A stretch of 64,000 nt of DNA from Prostheceraeus crozeri (lineage: Eukaryota; Platyhelminthes; Polycladida; Euryleptidae). The stretch is from NCBI GenBank assembly GCA_907163375.1, contig CAJQUW010013676.1:51342-115341 (forward strand). Reading direction: 5' to 3'. Below are positions 1-12,345 of the stretch, in pieces. Positions within the stretch are counted from its first letter, which is position 1; every line of letters begins with the position of its first letter. The translations under genes and the position numbers were made by a program. The notes beneath the pieces were generated by a model. It did no database searches. It saw only the letters and a list, made by a program, of their open reading frames with translations, and was not told where the DNA came from.

Positions 1-1404
1 ATTGTAATGGAACTATCAGAGAGGAAATATTGTTCATACAGTGTCATGACTTTCAAAGCAAAACATGGTGGTAAAGTAGAATATACTGAACGCATTTATC
101 ATTAGTATGAAATGATGCATCTATCATCAGTATTTTGTGAATGGACAAATAGAAATACTTTTTTATACATGTTAATAGAAACTGTACGTATATATTAAAG
201 TGAATATAAAGAGAGTACACAACAGACTGTCTTTTTTGTAATCACAATATGTATATCTCGGAAAGTGCAATGCTCAGGTTGAGATATCAAGTGTTTGTTT
301 GCAAAATATAGGTAAGATATATGTACTGTACAGGATACCAAATAATGCGGGAGAGCTTTTTTCACAAAATATAGCTGAAATATGAATGAGAGGTGTGAAA
401 TGAAAACAGATGTGAAATGAAATAAATGGATGAACAAGTAGCAAATGATTTCAGTTTTAATCTATTTGTCGATTACTTGTAGCATAGATCTGTAGAAGGT
501 AGGAGTGATCAGATAAGCAATTTCTCATCAGTAATGAAGCAATGATTTGATAGAGAGCTACGTTTGGCTGATTCGCGACGAATGTTTATAAACGCCTGAA
601 TCAAAATTACACGATAATCAAATTGCTGACAATTAACGTCTCTGATGGGGCAGTCCCTATAACCCCATCAATTTAGTGCAGTCCCGTCTCTGCGATGCGC
701 GTGCCAAAGAATTATAATAGTAATAGGCATTTATTGAAGTATAGACAGTTGTGGCTGATTGTAATACATACAAGAAGACAACGGCATATAAAAAGGCATT
801 AGTTAAGTCATACATCCACGTCCTTATCATTAGATTCCTCAAATTATGAGGCAGAAATATCACGAGACAAGAAAAGTCGCACCACTATACGATCTTGAAC
901 TGTCTTTTATCTTCTATCTGGATTATCTCTTCTAAATATATGATAGCCATTGTTGACGTTGGAAGTCCAAAGTTAATAGTGTAAATCGGAATTAATTGTA
1001 TTGCTTTCTCTTTTTCTTCTTGAGTCTATTTCATACATTTTTTGATGACTGAGCTCTTCCATTCTGAATGACTTGAATGGCTATATGCGCTTTGACAATA
1101 ACGCTGTACATTTTTGATCTTAAGATTAAAAATCTGTCTTCTAATTGATCTTTCTAATCCAAAACATCCAAGATATCAAACAAATTTCACGCAGCATTTC
1201 TGGGTGTATGTTATGCGTGACTCAGATCATATCCATGCTCAGATAGACAGACTCATAGATATGCAAGATGGTAAAACAGCTTACGAGATACATGCACAGA
1301 TTGCAGAGCTATCCAACCTTCTACATTGAGGGCAGCCGATCGAATGATTAGTCTTCGAATTATTATTATCGAATTTAAAGTTCGTGAAATTTGGTAGCAA
1401 ATTG

Positions 1405-1648
1405 TTCGATAAGCAGCAATTGTTAAATAAAATATCGCAGTCAATATGATTAAGTTTAACATAACATTTTTGTTAATTTCGATAAACTAATTTTGTTTCA
1501 GTGTTGGAGAATTAATTGCAAGAATTGCATTTAAATTTTCCAACACTAAAACAAAATTAGTTTATCGAAATTTAGAAAAATGTTATGTTAAACTTAATCA
1601 TATTGACTGCGATATTTTATTTAACAATTCCTGCTTATTATCGAATTA
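1405..1648. repeat. Foldback (long imperfect inverted repeat)
   Basis: The arm at about 1405-1508 is repeated in reverse complement at about 1539-1648, with only a few mismatches and small gaps. The unpaired centre is about 30 bases. Matching blocks include TTAAGTTTAACATAACATTT and ATTAGTTTATCGAAATT. No open frame lies inside. It may be a MITE or foldback transposon, but I found no clear target-site duplication. Confidence 0.75.
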
Positions 1649-2163
1649 TATCCTTCACATATGAAATAGGGTAACATCGAACTACTATTCAAAAAAAGCA
1701 GTAACTAGAATGAACTTGCGTTATGACAAAACTTATCAAACATCCTTGCGTAACCATCACATGGAAAGCAACTCTCTTGCTAATCTGAAACCATATACGG
1801 TGAGAGTTAACCTACCTAAGTGAATGTCACCCATTTATGATACCGTACGGAGAACTCTTTCATTTATTTTTTCGAGTTGTAGTTAAGGCCATTCCTAATC
1901 AGACGAAATGAAGTCTGCAACTGACGCTGTTAATTTCTGGAGTTGCAATCTGGAGGCAAAACCATTGGTAGGGAAGGCGGGACTAACTTGGGCATCCTAA
2001 AGGCTTCAGACTCAGTTTTAACGAAACAATCTTGCTTGAACAGCTCACACGGCACGAAAAACGTATATGGCCTATCAATAGCCATTTCTCCAATAAAAAG
2101 ATGAGGTTCTAGGATAACTCATTAGAAAAAAGTTAGAAGCTATGCAAAAGGCATAAAAAAATA

Positions 2164-2238
2164 TTTAGCCCCCTTTGGGGGCTAAACAAACCCTTGCTAA
2201 TCAAAGGGTTTATGCCGTAACCCTTTGGTTATACGGCA
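2164..2238. repeat. Three adjacent short hairpins
   Basis: Three inverted repeats follow one another with almost no spacing: TTTAGCCCCC/GGGGGCTAAA around a 3-base loop, AAACCCTT/AAGGGTTT around an 8-base loop, and GCCGTAACC/GGTTATACGGC with a 2-base bulge. The stretch is not coding. A role as terminator, end of a Helitron-like element or structured RNA is possible, but nothing around it decides. Confidence 0.5.
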
Positions 2239-2441
2239 CTAACTTGAATATGGGATTATATAAATGATGTTAACCAACGGTTTTATCGATACATGATTAT
2301 TGGTTCATGAAGACAAATTAAAATAATGTCAGCATGGATTGCAGAATAAACAAGGTTGCATAATCTAAGTTATTAAGTTAACATAATCTAAGTTTTTATA
2401 GTCGATCTTAAGCTTGACACTATAGAAGTCGTTAAAGTTAC

Positions 2442-3078
2442 CATCAACACTAGCATTAATTTTTTTCAAAATAATTTGTCCACATCTAGAATTTCACCAG
2501 AAACCATTTATTAACACGAGGAATTTGCTCATTGCTATCTCAAAACCAAAAAGATAATGGAAATAGGTCAAAATGTCATTTGAAAGAAAAAGCTTAATAC
2601 TAACTTCACGTAGGAAAACGAATTTGTCCGATCAAATAAACAACTCAGCATTCACAAATGAGCCACTCCCGGATTTGCCCACATGTTTTCAATACTCTCC
2701 GACCTCTCAAATAGCCTAAATACTCATCTATGTATCAAAATATTGAGATTAGGTTAATATTATGCTTATGGTGAGATTATGGTAGGCCTACATAGATGAG
2801 TAGCCTATTTAGGTTATTTGATAGGTTGGAAAGTATTGAAAACATGTGGGCAAATTCGATAGCCTATAGTTGCTCATTTGTGAATGCTGAGTTGTTTATT
2901 TGAGCGGGCAAATTCGTTTTCCTACCCAGTGAAGTTAGCATTAAGTTTTTTGACCTATTTCCATTATCTTTTTGGCTCTGAGATAGCAATGAGCAAATTC
3001 CTCGTGTTAATAAATGGTTTCTGGTGAAATTCTAGATGTGGACAAATTATTCTGAAAAAAATAATGCTAATGTTGATG
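2442..3078. repeat. Foldback repeat, arms about 290 bp
   Basis: The left arm 2442-2734 and right arm 2789-3078 are imperfect reverse complements around a loop of about 54 bases. Matching blocks include AACAACTCAGCATTCACAAA and its complement, and AGCAATGAGCAAATTCCTCG and its complement. Small gaps separate the blocks. No transposase frame is present, so it is best read as a foldback or MITE-type element. Confidence 0.8.
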
Positions 3079-4126
3079 CTCTTCAACGAATATAGTTATA
3101 TAATGACGTTTCTGTTTGTTATGACAAACGTTATTATTCGTGCCATCACTCAAGCCCAATTCGTTGGCTATATTTGGTACAATCATCAGTGATGTCAACA
3201 CGACATGCAGACAACATGTGATAAACTCATTCTTGAAACTATGAATATCAATTGTAGATAGTAGAGAGGGGGCTAAAGCAAGCTGTAAGGGAAGACTGAA
3301 CTGATTCTGAAAAAATTGATAAAAATGGGCCCACCATCTGTTTCCGACAAATTGCATGTAGGCCTAAGCTTTATTATTGGCGCTTTTTTAATCTACTCTC
3401 CATCGATCAAACTTCATGCATTGATTCACAGCTCCATTTAGGCTTATGTATTTCTACAAATCGATTCTTTTCGGACATTTCTCTGGAAAATAAGCATACC
3501 AGAAATAATGATAAAAAATGCACTGCGTCCTCCAGTGATATTTTAAGAATGGGGCTCTGGTATAAAATTTCGGTTAGGGGAGTTTTCGTTTGCCTCGAAC
3601 AATCAAATCTACTCAGTATGTGAGGAATTGGCCATAGGCCTAAGCGTCTGATTTCATTGTCGCTATTCAGCGATCAAATTTAAGGCATTTCCCCGGTCTT
3701 CTCAGTGTGTGTGTGGGTGTCTCTCTAAAATCATAGCTGCGCTGCAACATACACAGGCAATTATACGGTGCCATAAATAGTTCTCTATTAAATTTGAAGT
3801 CCATTCGACCAATGGACTGAGCAAGTCCATTCATCAGCTAGAGGCCGAAGAGCTCAAATTACCCAGTCCGCTACCCATTTTAGTCCCACTTCCCCTACGA
3901 ACTGTTTGATATGTTATCATTATAGTGACAAGGTAAAAAAACATGTTCTTTAAAAATGTCGACTCTAATTAAATAAAACTACCACAGGTGGTGGCTGAAA
4001 TTACAAATTCATTACAAACTCTGCTTAAGAATATAAAAAATAAAATGACATACAGACAGAATTAAGCGTCACCGTGATAGCCACATTATGAAGGTGGAAA
4101 TGAAGCCTTCCATATCACTTTCCATT

Positions 4127-4190
4127 CAGGGATGCTAATAAGTCGGAGTTGACCGGAGTCGCTTCAAAATAATAGGACTCCGCATCCCTG
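4127..4190. repeat. Possible tiny hAT-like remnant
   Basis: A 64-base segment is bounded by CAGGGATGC and GCATCCCTG and holds GGAGT-type words like those in hAT ends of the 'gagtcggagt' kind. The flanks on both sides resemble TTCCATT / TTCCAAT, only a partial duplication. It may be a deleted hAT end pair or chance. Confidence 0.3.
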
Positions 4191-4779
4191 CTTCCAATCC
4201 AAGTTGCTCTGCGAAGTTTTACAAGTCACAGATATATAGCTCGATCTTGTGAAGGAAGGCCTCAATTGGGTAAATCCATTTTATATAACAACATTTTCGG
4301 AAATTTTTGTCTTTTCAATTTTTCAACTTCGCTTTCTTTGTAAATTTTTCACGCTGAATCCGAAAATCATAGTGGCGACCACACCAAATGAGTATTTTTA
4401 CAAGTTTTGTCTTTGTACTACAGTATAATCCCGCTATAACGTACACGGGATATAACGTACATTCGGTTATAACGTACACACAAAATATTCCCGGCAAAAT
4501 ATCCTATCTGAATAATAATAAAGGACTCCGGTTATAACGAACACGACTATAGCGTACAATTGGATATAACGGACAGAAATTTCACTCCCATGAAAAAATA
4601 ACGGACAATTTCACTTCTGCTTATCTCAATTCCTGACAGTTGTAAATATTCTCAATAATATTTCGATGTATAAGTGTCGCCATCGATTCTGACTGACTAT
4701 TAGCCATGTGATTTGTTTAAGGTTGATGAGACTACCATATTCTATTCAATTACATCCAAGTAAAACTTTCACTTGCAAC

Positions 4780-7162
4780 CAGGGCTGTGGAGCCGGAGCC
4801 GAGCCGGAGCCGGAGCCTTAAGGAGCCGATGGTTTTGGTCGGAGCCGGAGCCGGAGCCGATTTATCACAAAGGCTCCGGCTCCGACTCCGGCTCCGGCTC
4901 CGATAGTTTGAGTTTTGATATAAATCTAGAATTTTGAATGTTATTAATTGGCATCATAAAAAAATTAAATCATTTGAAATCTAAAGATATGTCTTTTAAG
5001 TATACCAATGATCTGTCTTCCACGATATCTTTCTTTGCAGTTGCCGCCTTCTTTTGTATTATATTTATTATATATTTACACACATGTGTAATGTTTTTTT
5101 ATTGCATATGTTTCGTAAGACTAATTTCCATATTGACAACGTATTCTCCAAAATCCATTAATTTGAAGACTTTTTATATGCATGCTAACTAGATGATTGT
5201 AGATTCCTACAGACAAGTCGCCAGTCATTTATGTACACATTTCCAGTTCAGTCAGCAAAGATAATATAGCTACATTTCTTGCGCAATGTCTTAAATCTAA
5301 TACGGTTACTATGTAGGCTATCATCTATCGGTATGGCTACTGGCAGAAGCTACTGGCATCTGTGACAATGCCAATTTCCTTAGATCGTATTGTAGGCTCT
5401 TGCGCAGTCCCCCCACCTACATTTTTCAAAACAATCGATTATTCAATTTGATCAATTTTGATTGGAGGGATAACTCTTCACACTCACACGAATGACCTGA
5501 CTACAAGTCCCCACATGGCTATAGCAATAAGCGACCCAGCCACTTCTAGTAGCGCCCTATTATTTTAATTAAAGGTATCTCATTCACAATGAATTTCCTT
5601 TGACTTCAAAATTCAAAGGGTATATTTCAATGCGAAAAACCCGAAGGCAAATTACGATGTTGACTTGCTGACGAAGTTTGCGACCAGCATGACATCGCAA
5701 TTACCCACGTAGATTTTTACAACAGCACGGAATGCTTCACTCAAACCGGTGATGCTGAAACGGACATCCAATGGTGCTGCATCTTTTGACCAGAGAAAAA
5801 ATGGGGGGGGGAGGACTGCACAAGAGCCGTATCGTGTAATAATATTTCACCAAATGTCATTCCCCCAGATTTCAAGAATTTTCATTATTATTTTTCCGTC
5901 TGTCAACACCTTATGCTGATATCATGCTGACTTATATGTAAACAATAAAAAAAGACTGAGACGCTCTCAATAAAGGCGCCTTTTGACCTCCCTTTTCTAT
6001 TGTCTGTGACATTAAACCGCACGTGCATTCGAAAGCTAGCAAAGTAGATGGGATTTCTGCTCGGTGCTCGCAGTCAAATTTTTATTATGCATAGCACCCT
6101 GCAACATACTGTGTGATACTCCGAGTTCAGTTTCATCAGCCTAACCATCATCAGAGGAATAGTGGCAATGTGTTATATATAAATTGAATATAATAATATA
6201 CATGAATCATTGATGAATTATTTAGTGCAACTTTACGCCATAATGAAAAATACGAAATTAATATAATGTAAGTAGGCCTTAACTTATTAAGTATGCTGCA
6301 TAGAATTACAAAACTTGTCCTAAATTAGATATTTTTAATTTTTTTAAGTATAATTTTCAATTGTACATTTCTAGCCTACACTGCAATGAGGCTATCTAAA
6401 TTACAATTTCTACAGATGATGAGTCGTGGGCTACCCACCGATCATATTATTCATGGACTAACAGACTATTGAATAAAGGCAATAACAAATAACAATAACA
6501 ACCTAAGCTAGCCTATATACACTTTGATATTCAATAAAGCAATTGATATCTTTATTGATAAGGTATATTTGGCTATATAGCCGATACCCTTTCATGTTCG
6601 AGTAGATACAGGCCCTATAAGCTATTTAGAGGCATACGCTACCCAGTTTCATATTCAAGCTTTGTAAAAAAACTTATACTACTATTCGGCCCCTGTGACG
6701 GCTAATTAGGTATATCATCATCACTCATGTGGTCTTATTTAATGTAGCCTCGTAGTAGACTGGTTGCAGGCTAGGCCAATTTATATTTAGCCAGTGCGGG
6801 AGATCTTTATCTAATTTAACCAATCCTGGCTATAACTTTATTTTATCTTTCAGAGATAGTCAACTCATGCAAAAATATATGACAAGTATGTTATTTGTCA
6901 TTATATTAGGCTATTATCATTTTTGTTATTAACTTAAGTCGTTGCTTGTTAATGAAAACTAATTTGATGATTGTAGCAAGCCTCTAAAGGCCACACCGTT
7001 ATCCAAAAACCCGTTCAACGGATCCAGGATAACCAGCATAGATAGAACCTGAATTTGAAGTCGGAGCCGGAGCCGAGCCGGAGCCGCAGCCGAGCCGGAG
7101 CCTTTTACATCAGTGTCGTGGAGCCGGAGCCGATGAGATAACGCATCGGCTCCACAGCCCTG
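4780..7162. mobile_element. Non-autonomous hAT element inserted in the pogo-like element
   Basis: The element begins CAGGGCTGTGGAGCCGGAGC and ends with the reverse complement CGGCTCCACAGCCCTG. Subterminal GGAGCC repeats occur in both orientations at both ends. The flanks carry a perfect 8-bp duplication, CTTGCAAC, at 4772-4779 and 7163-7170, the hallmark length for hAT insertion. The 2383-base interior holds no transposase; the longest frames are unremarkable. It entered the pogo-like element, so it is the younger of the two. Confidence 0.9.
5384..5834. repeat. Inverted repeat inside the hAT element
   Basis: A 32-base block at 5384-5415 (containing GGCTCTTGCGCAGTCCCCCC) returns in reverse complement, with some mismatches, at 5802-5834. 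The 390 bases between are not coding. This could be a further nested non-autonomous element or an internal part of the hAT. I could not fix a target duplication. Confidence 0.45.
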
Positions 7163-7650
7163 CTTGCAACGATGATTCATGTCATTGAGGGAAATAGGCC
7201 TACAGCAAACAACTTTTGACTCTCATGGTTGGCGTTAACATGGGGGATATGAGAAACTCCTTATTTTCGCAATAGAAAAGTCAGTCGTAGACAATCATGT
7301 AGGCCTACATAATTTACCACTTAAAAAACAAGCTCTTATGACTACCTTCATCAAACCACTCTGAATGCAGCATGCAAAGTAACACCAGCAAGTTCTATTG
7401 GTAACTTTGGACGCAAGTGAGTTGTAATTGACTTTTGCATGCTATCAACATGCATTTTCTAATCATAATTATCAAAACTCATAATACCGAATAACTTGCT
7501 TTATTCAGAAAATGTGAAAAGCGATGATATAAGAGTAGTCCTAGATGGTTATAAATGGAAAAGTGACTTACCCTTGATATAACGTACATCGGATATAACG
7601 GACATTTTTATCATTCCCAAGAGTGTACGTTATAACGGGATTATACTGTA

Positions 7651-8317
7651 TATATTAGGTACCGTGTCTTCTGACCGATAATTTTGTGGTCTCGGTCAGA
7701 TGGACATCTTCTGCAGTCTTACGAGATTTTGAAAATGATTCTTTTCAAATAAAATTTCGCATGCATGATTAAATTGTGTCTCGATGACAATTCTGTGAGT
7801 TTTCATGAGATCCGGTTAAAAAATGTGGTTTCAGCAACAATTTGAAATTTTGAGAAAAATCAAAAAAGTCTTGTCGAAAGAACACAGGTCATTTTTTAAA
7901 ATTCACAATCGCTCAATTGTGATGTTCCATAGTTGATTTTTTCCTTTTGGTGCGATAACTAGACACACGAATGATGTATTTTGTCGTATAATGAAAGTTA
8001 AAACATCATTTCTAAGTTGAGAAATGTGAATCGGTCAGAAGATAAAAAAATGGCATTGGACAGAAGACAATTTTTGGAGGAAAAAGGCCCAAATATCACA
8101 AATCAACGTATAAATGCATCATGAATTATAGTCGGGTTAACTACGGTTCATGCACTTTCACATGATATATAACTTTACATGTATGATTTTAGTAGACTAC
8201 AACGAAATTTCTTCCCGAAGATAGAGTATCTATGCTGGGGACAGGCATTTTTGGCACTTTTTCTGCCTTGAGCTAAATTTTTCATGAAGAAAACTTTGTA
8301 AGATTAATTTGAATCTA
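7651..8317. other. Non-genic spacer
   Basis: No gene or clear element end is visible. The words CGGTCAGAAGA and TCTTCTGACCG recur at opposite ends (about 7670 and 8033), giving a weak inverted pair, and AT-rich sequence fills the rest. Part of it may be the 3' untranslated end of the LINE remnant that follows on the minus strand. Confidence 0.35.
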
Positions 8318-9165
8318 TCATGACCAAAAAGAGGAGATCCTAAGGATCAAGATAAAAAAATTTATGAAAATCGGTCCAGAACTTAAGATTTCACAGACAA
8401 AAGACACGTTTTTTGACAAATGCTGAACGGATTTGCCATATTGCGATCCCTGCCCCGTTTGAATGCGATTGAGGAGGACCATTGACATTGCGTTAGGTTT
8501 CGTCCTAGAGGCTTGAATGATGACACTTTCATGTACTGAGAAAGTCGACAAGACTCTTGTTGCCAAATGCCAACGCTCTCTCCACTTACGATGAGACATC
8601 CGAGTATCTCAACGAAGACTCGTAATAGGCTGATCGTTGGCATTCACTCAAAGGTCGACGTGAGGGAACACAAAGGCCTCAATGCGCTACGTTGGTCAAA
8701 GCAGCTGCTACCAATGTTGAGATGGTTAGGTTGTACACTACACAGCTCTCAGGGTAAGCGCATGCATGATTCTTCCCGTCGAAGGTCAGATGGAGTAATG
8801 CCTCTAAGGATTGGAGGCTGACTGACTGGCGCAGACTGGTGTAGAGCGCATGACCCCAGCAATCAGTCTCATGACATTTATCTAGCGCTGTGTTGATCCA
8901 AAGTCGAGTTTCTTGTCCTGAGGGAATGTGCAGACGTGCGAAGGTTGAAGTTTGAATTCCAGCAGTTACCAGCTAGTCGCACCGTGCTTGTATACTTTAC
9001 TTGAGGTACCTTTCATATGTTCTGCATAGTTAAGTGATATATCCAATGTGATTCCAAGATACGTCTTTGGCTGGAACGATAAAGGATAAGTACATAAGTA
9101 GGAGTCAGCTCTGACGATACATGAGTGGCTACATATTTCCACATATGTTAAACATTTCACGTCAA
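8318..9165 (-). pseudogene. LINE (jockey/CR1-like) ORF2 remnant, 3' part
   Basis: Read on the minus strand, conserved pieces of the C-terminal part of a non-LTR reverse transcriptase protein occur in the expected order: YLGITLDISLNYAEHM near 9050-9000, RLIAGVMRSTPV near 8850, PILRGITPSDLRRE near 8790 and LNRIQTGQGSQYG near 8440. These match the region after the catalytic YxDD of jockey/CR1-type ORF2 proteins. The pieces lie in different frames, with stops between, so it is a dead 5'-truncated copy. Polymerase and endonuclease domains are absent. Clade assignment is tentative. Confidence 0.7.
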
Positions 9166-11012
9166 AAAATTCTTAAACACAATATGTTAGACTTTTTGAT
9201 TCAGTTGAAATTGAGCCCTGATAATGGCAATGTATAATTGCTGATATATATTTGGGCTAATCAAACCACGTTCAAATTTTACAAGACCAAATAGTCTACT
9301 TACTTCACATCTCAACAACAAAAATAAAAATGACGCAAGCGAAGACCGATTTCGATGCTCTAATCAGCATTTAATATTAAGGCAGCAACTACTAAGCCAA
9401 TGTGCCCATTCATAAAGTGAACAAACTTACAAAGCTTCACATTGAATCATCTCGCATACAAGAAAGTAGAGGCATACGGAGTGAGTTATGAAGTTTGAAT
9501 ATTGCTTAAAATATATAGAATTACGCATTAAAAAATTGTCACTCCAAATTGATAGCTACTCAATGAATTTTCTTGCTAAATGGCATTTACGAATGCTTTT
9601 CTCTTAAATTTTCCTAATAATTCCTTTCGCTCTTTGGTCTTAGCAAGTAATTACATGTAGGCCTACTATTATGCCGTGTTGTATGCATGAAACAAGCTTC
9701 TGGGAATGCTGGAAAGTGGAAACTGGTTGCCTGTCACATCGACACTCTATTAATGTTAGAACACTAAGTTAATTGTCAGTTTCCACAACTTTCAAAACGC
9801 TTCTCGTGTTCTTTCTCGCATTTGAACGGTAGGGTTTGTTCATTGGTCAACTAGAGATTAGAGAAGTTATTACTCGCTTATTACGCCTGTGAAATTGAAT
9901 TTTCTACTAAAACTAACGCTAATAGGAGCTGGATTTGTCAATTATCTATTCCCGCTGAGTCAAACCAGTTGAAAAGTACTGACAATTCAATTATATGCAA
10001 GGCTATGTTGTTTCCTGAAAGGTTGTATGTCTATATTTCATGGACAGATAATTTTCATTGATGTCAAACTATAGAATAACTTCATCAGACTTAACACAAC
10101 ATAACTCTGTCAGAAGACAAAAAATTTGTATGTAGATTGATAACTAGATTTTGAAGATGATCACCAAAAACAGATAAGTTGACCTGTCGTTGGCAGAAAA
10201 AAAATTGAGAGAACTCCCCAAGTTAAATCGAAGAAAAAAATGCGTAAAATGTCAGACTATGATTTTAGTTCAATTTAATCTACTTTCGAACAAACTTGGA
10301 GTGTTTTTCTTGAATTTGTTTGATATGGTTAAGGTTAAAAATCAGATATAAGCGTACAAGCGAGAGCTGCGGAATTATTTGTGGACATTTTACTTTTTGA
10401 GAGATAAAAAAACTGAATGCAAAATACCTCAATATCAAATTTGTTTAATTCGCAATGAGGTCATATTTCGCAGTTTTTCATGAACAGCATATTTTATAAA
10501 AGTAAAAAACTTTCTCGATGATTTTTTATTGACAATGGCCACATCGCATCTCTCATGGTCAAGTAATTATTGGTCTAGTAGTAATTGAAACAATGAAATC
10601 AGTTTGATGCAATCTACCCGTTTTGTGCAATACCTATGCATCATTGCTAAGGTTATTGTTTTAGAAAATAATTCAAAAGAGAGAGAACACCAAGTAAATT
10701 TATATTAGTATTTAATAACAAATTATTTCCAATTAATTTCTGTCTCCTTCACGAAGCTATCTTCAGGCAACTTAAATATTAGAATTACATATCTTAGTTA
10801 TCTTATCATTCACAAACAAATCTTACGTAAAATTCAAATGCAAAATGATTACCAGAGAAAAGATAACAGAAATTCTTTGAGATAGTCCATTTCATATTAG
10901 GAGTTGATGTTTAGCTGCTATTGTTGGATTACTATTGCTTCACGAAGACGAAGATTGGCTTAATCGATATCGGACCCGATGATATTGATCAAACTTATTG
11001 TCTATCATGATG
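9166..11012. other. Non-genic spacer
   Basis: AT-rich sequence without a supported reading frame, RNA gene or element end. A stretch near 10745-10765 (CACGAAGCTATCTTCAGGCA) resembles the 3' tail of some Penelope-like elements and may belong with the endonuclease remnant just downstream on the same strand. Confidence 0.4.
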
Positions 11013-11252
11013 TCATTGTTTAAGCACTGAATTACATATGTTTATAAACGATTGTTTACTTTTCGCATGTTCTTTGATGCGTATATGCAGTGGTCGTATT
11101 GTGCTACCGGTACCAATATAAATTGAAGAACAGCAACGGCATGTAAGTTTGTATACTATCATTCTGCGATGGCACAATTTGTTGCTTTTGATCGGACATT
11201 CTGTCATTTTACATTCTTGTAGTTGCTTGCGCTTCTCTTGATGGTTTCTCAA
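11013..11252 (-). pseudogene. Penelope-like element GIY-YIG endonuclease remnant
   Basis: A 79-residue minus-strand frame contains a cysteine pair linker (ECPIKSNKLC) followed by IVYKLTCRCCSSIYIGTG and a basic stretch ending RIKEHAKSK. This is the arrangement of the zinc-binding linker and GIY-YIG nuclease at the C terminus of Penelope-like retroelement proteins, which cut target DNA for integration. No reverse transcriptase is found upstream, so only the tail of the element remains. A free-standing GIY-YIG protein is less likely. Confidence 0.65.
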
Positions 11253-11667
11253 TATATCAGTTTTGTGTGTTATTCGTACATTTGAGCCTTCTTGTTTGAA
11301 TATGGCATGCTGTTTTTAATCAGCCAATCACAGAGGGAGCTGTTCGTATCGTTATATATCAAATATGTACGAACGAACATACACGAAAGGAAGTCAATAT
11401 TCGTATGAAAAGCATACCAAATCTCTATAAATACATGGGAATCTCGTATAAATTGTTAACTTCAAATTGTATGCAAATTTTGATATCATTTTATATGGAA
11501 TTTTCGTATCCAGCGATGGTGTAAGGATGAATGAGGGGAATAAGTTGAGAGTAAATCGGGCAGTCAGTAAGTGTTTAATGGATATCCATTATACAAACAT
11601 GCAAATTTCCCTCAGTGTATGACGACCTAAGTTCGCTTTACTAAAAATCACGATTTATACATGTAGT
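11253..11667. other. Non-genic spacer before Polinton 1
   Basis: No reading frame or named element. CGTAT words recur (for example near 11347, 11402 and 11441). It ends at the 6-bp target duplication TCTAAG (11668-11673) of Polinton 1. Confidence 0.4.
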
Positions 11668-11673
11668 TCTAAG

Positions 11674-12012
11674 AGTAGTGAAAACTGTGCCCTACTTGCG
11701 ACGGATAGGTACATGGATAGGTACATGTAAAATTTAGTGTTATCAATAGGTACATGGATAGGTACATGTATAATTTAGTTATCAATAGGTACATGGATAG
11801 GTACATGTATAATTCAGTGTTATGAATAGGAACTTGTATGAGATCTGTTTTACTGGATAGGTACATGTGTTTGGTGCAATCGGTTGAGTACACTGTGTTT
11901 CGGAACGTCTATGATCGAACTTGTGTGGTTTGGTTCTGAGCACTTGGGTACGTACCGATAGACGTCCGTTGTTTGATTTTGAATGGGTTTGCTCAATTGC
12001 GACTATTGTGAC
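11674..12012 (+). repeat. Polinton 1 left terminal inverted repeat
   Basis: These 339 bases match the right end in reverse complement without a substitution that I could see. A sub-repeat of the form GGTACATGGATA plus a longer unit containing ATAGGTACATG gives tandem structure between about 11700 and 11830. The left copy has one more 12-base unit than the right, which explains the length difference. Confidence 0.93.
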
Positions 12013-12235
12013 TATTGAAACCATTGTAATCAAGATGACACATTGATTTTCCTTTTACGTAGACAAACTAAGCTATAAATATGAGATAGTTGTTTGATGA
12101 CATACATAATGATGACTAGTATCCCAACGTCGTGGGTTGTCGCAAGAGACCTTGGATATTCGTTCAAAGCTATAGAAACTGTAACAAATCTCAGTGAAAA
12201 TATCAACGCTGGTGATTTAGTTGATCGACTAAATG

Positions 12236-12300
12236 ATGAGTCATCATGCAGGTCTGTGATTGGTCACTATTGTGTCTTTGTTTGACTTTCTATATAAGGA
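12236..12300 (+). promoter_or_regulatory. TATA promoter of the 12346 gene
   Basis: TATATAAGG at 12291 lies about 55 bases before the ATG. Upstream are an AP-1-type TGAGTCA (about 12236) and an ATTGG (inverted CCAAT) near 12260. The order and spacing fit a host RNA polymerase II promoter. Confidence 0.55.
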
Positions 12301-12345
12301 GGACATTGTACCGTTCTATTTCAAGCATAATTTGAGGCTAATACA

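Larger units (their letters stand above)
1..4418. other. Non-genic left flank
   Basis: I see no convincing gene here. The reading frames are short and have neither recognisable motifs nor neighbours that support them. The stretch holds two foldback repeats (1405-1648 and 2442-3078), a cluster of small hairpins (2164-2238) and a short hAT-like scrap (4127-4190), all listed separately. The rest is AT-rich single-copy-looking sequence. Confidence 0.6.
4421..7648. mobile_element. Pogo/Tigger-like non-autonomous transposon, split by a hAT
   Basis: The ends are inverted repeats starting CAGTATAATCCCG and continuing with repeated TATAACGTACA words, at 4421 and, in reverse complement, ending at 7648. 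TA dinucleotides flank both sides (4419-4420 and 7649-7650). CAGT-type ends with 'tataacg' repeats and a TA duplication are typical of the pogo/Tigger branch of the Tc1-mariner group. Without the inserted hAT and its duplication the element would be about 840 bases. It has no transposase and so would depend on a full-length relative. Confidence 0.75.

Noticed and set aside
2164-2238. Helitron 3' end
   Set aside because: A hairpin is present, but the terminal CTRR is not at the usual distance and no Helitron 5' end or Rep/Hel gene is seen.
4780-4900. GGAGCC satellite
   Set aside because: The units are part of the hAT terminal and subterminal repeats, shown by the 8-bp duplication around 4780-7162.
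11669-12033. Tyr/Thr-rich frames in the terminal repeats (also 32817-33029)
   Set aside because: They translate the tandem GGTACATGGATA-type units; no promoter, no start context.
12094-12285. 63-codon plus-strand frame between the left terminal repeat and the first gene of Polinton 1
   Set aside because: It runs through the AP-1/CCAAT promoter area and has no motif or counterpart.
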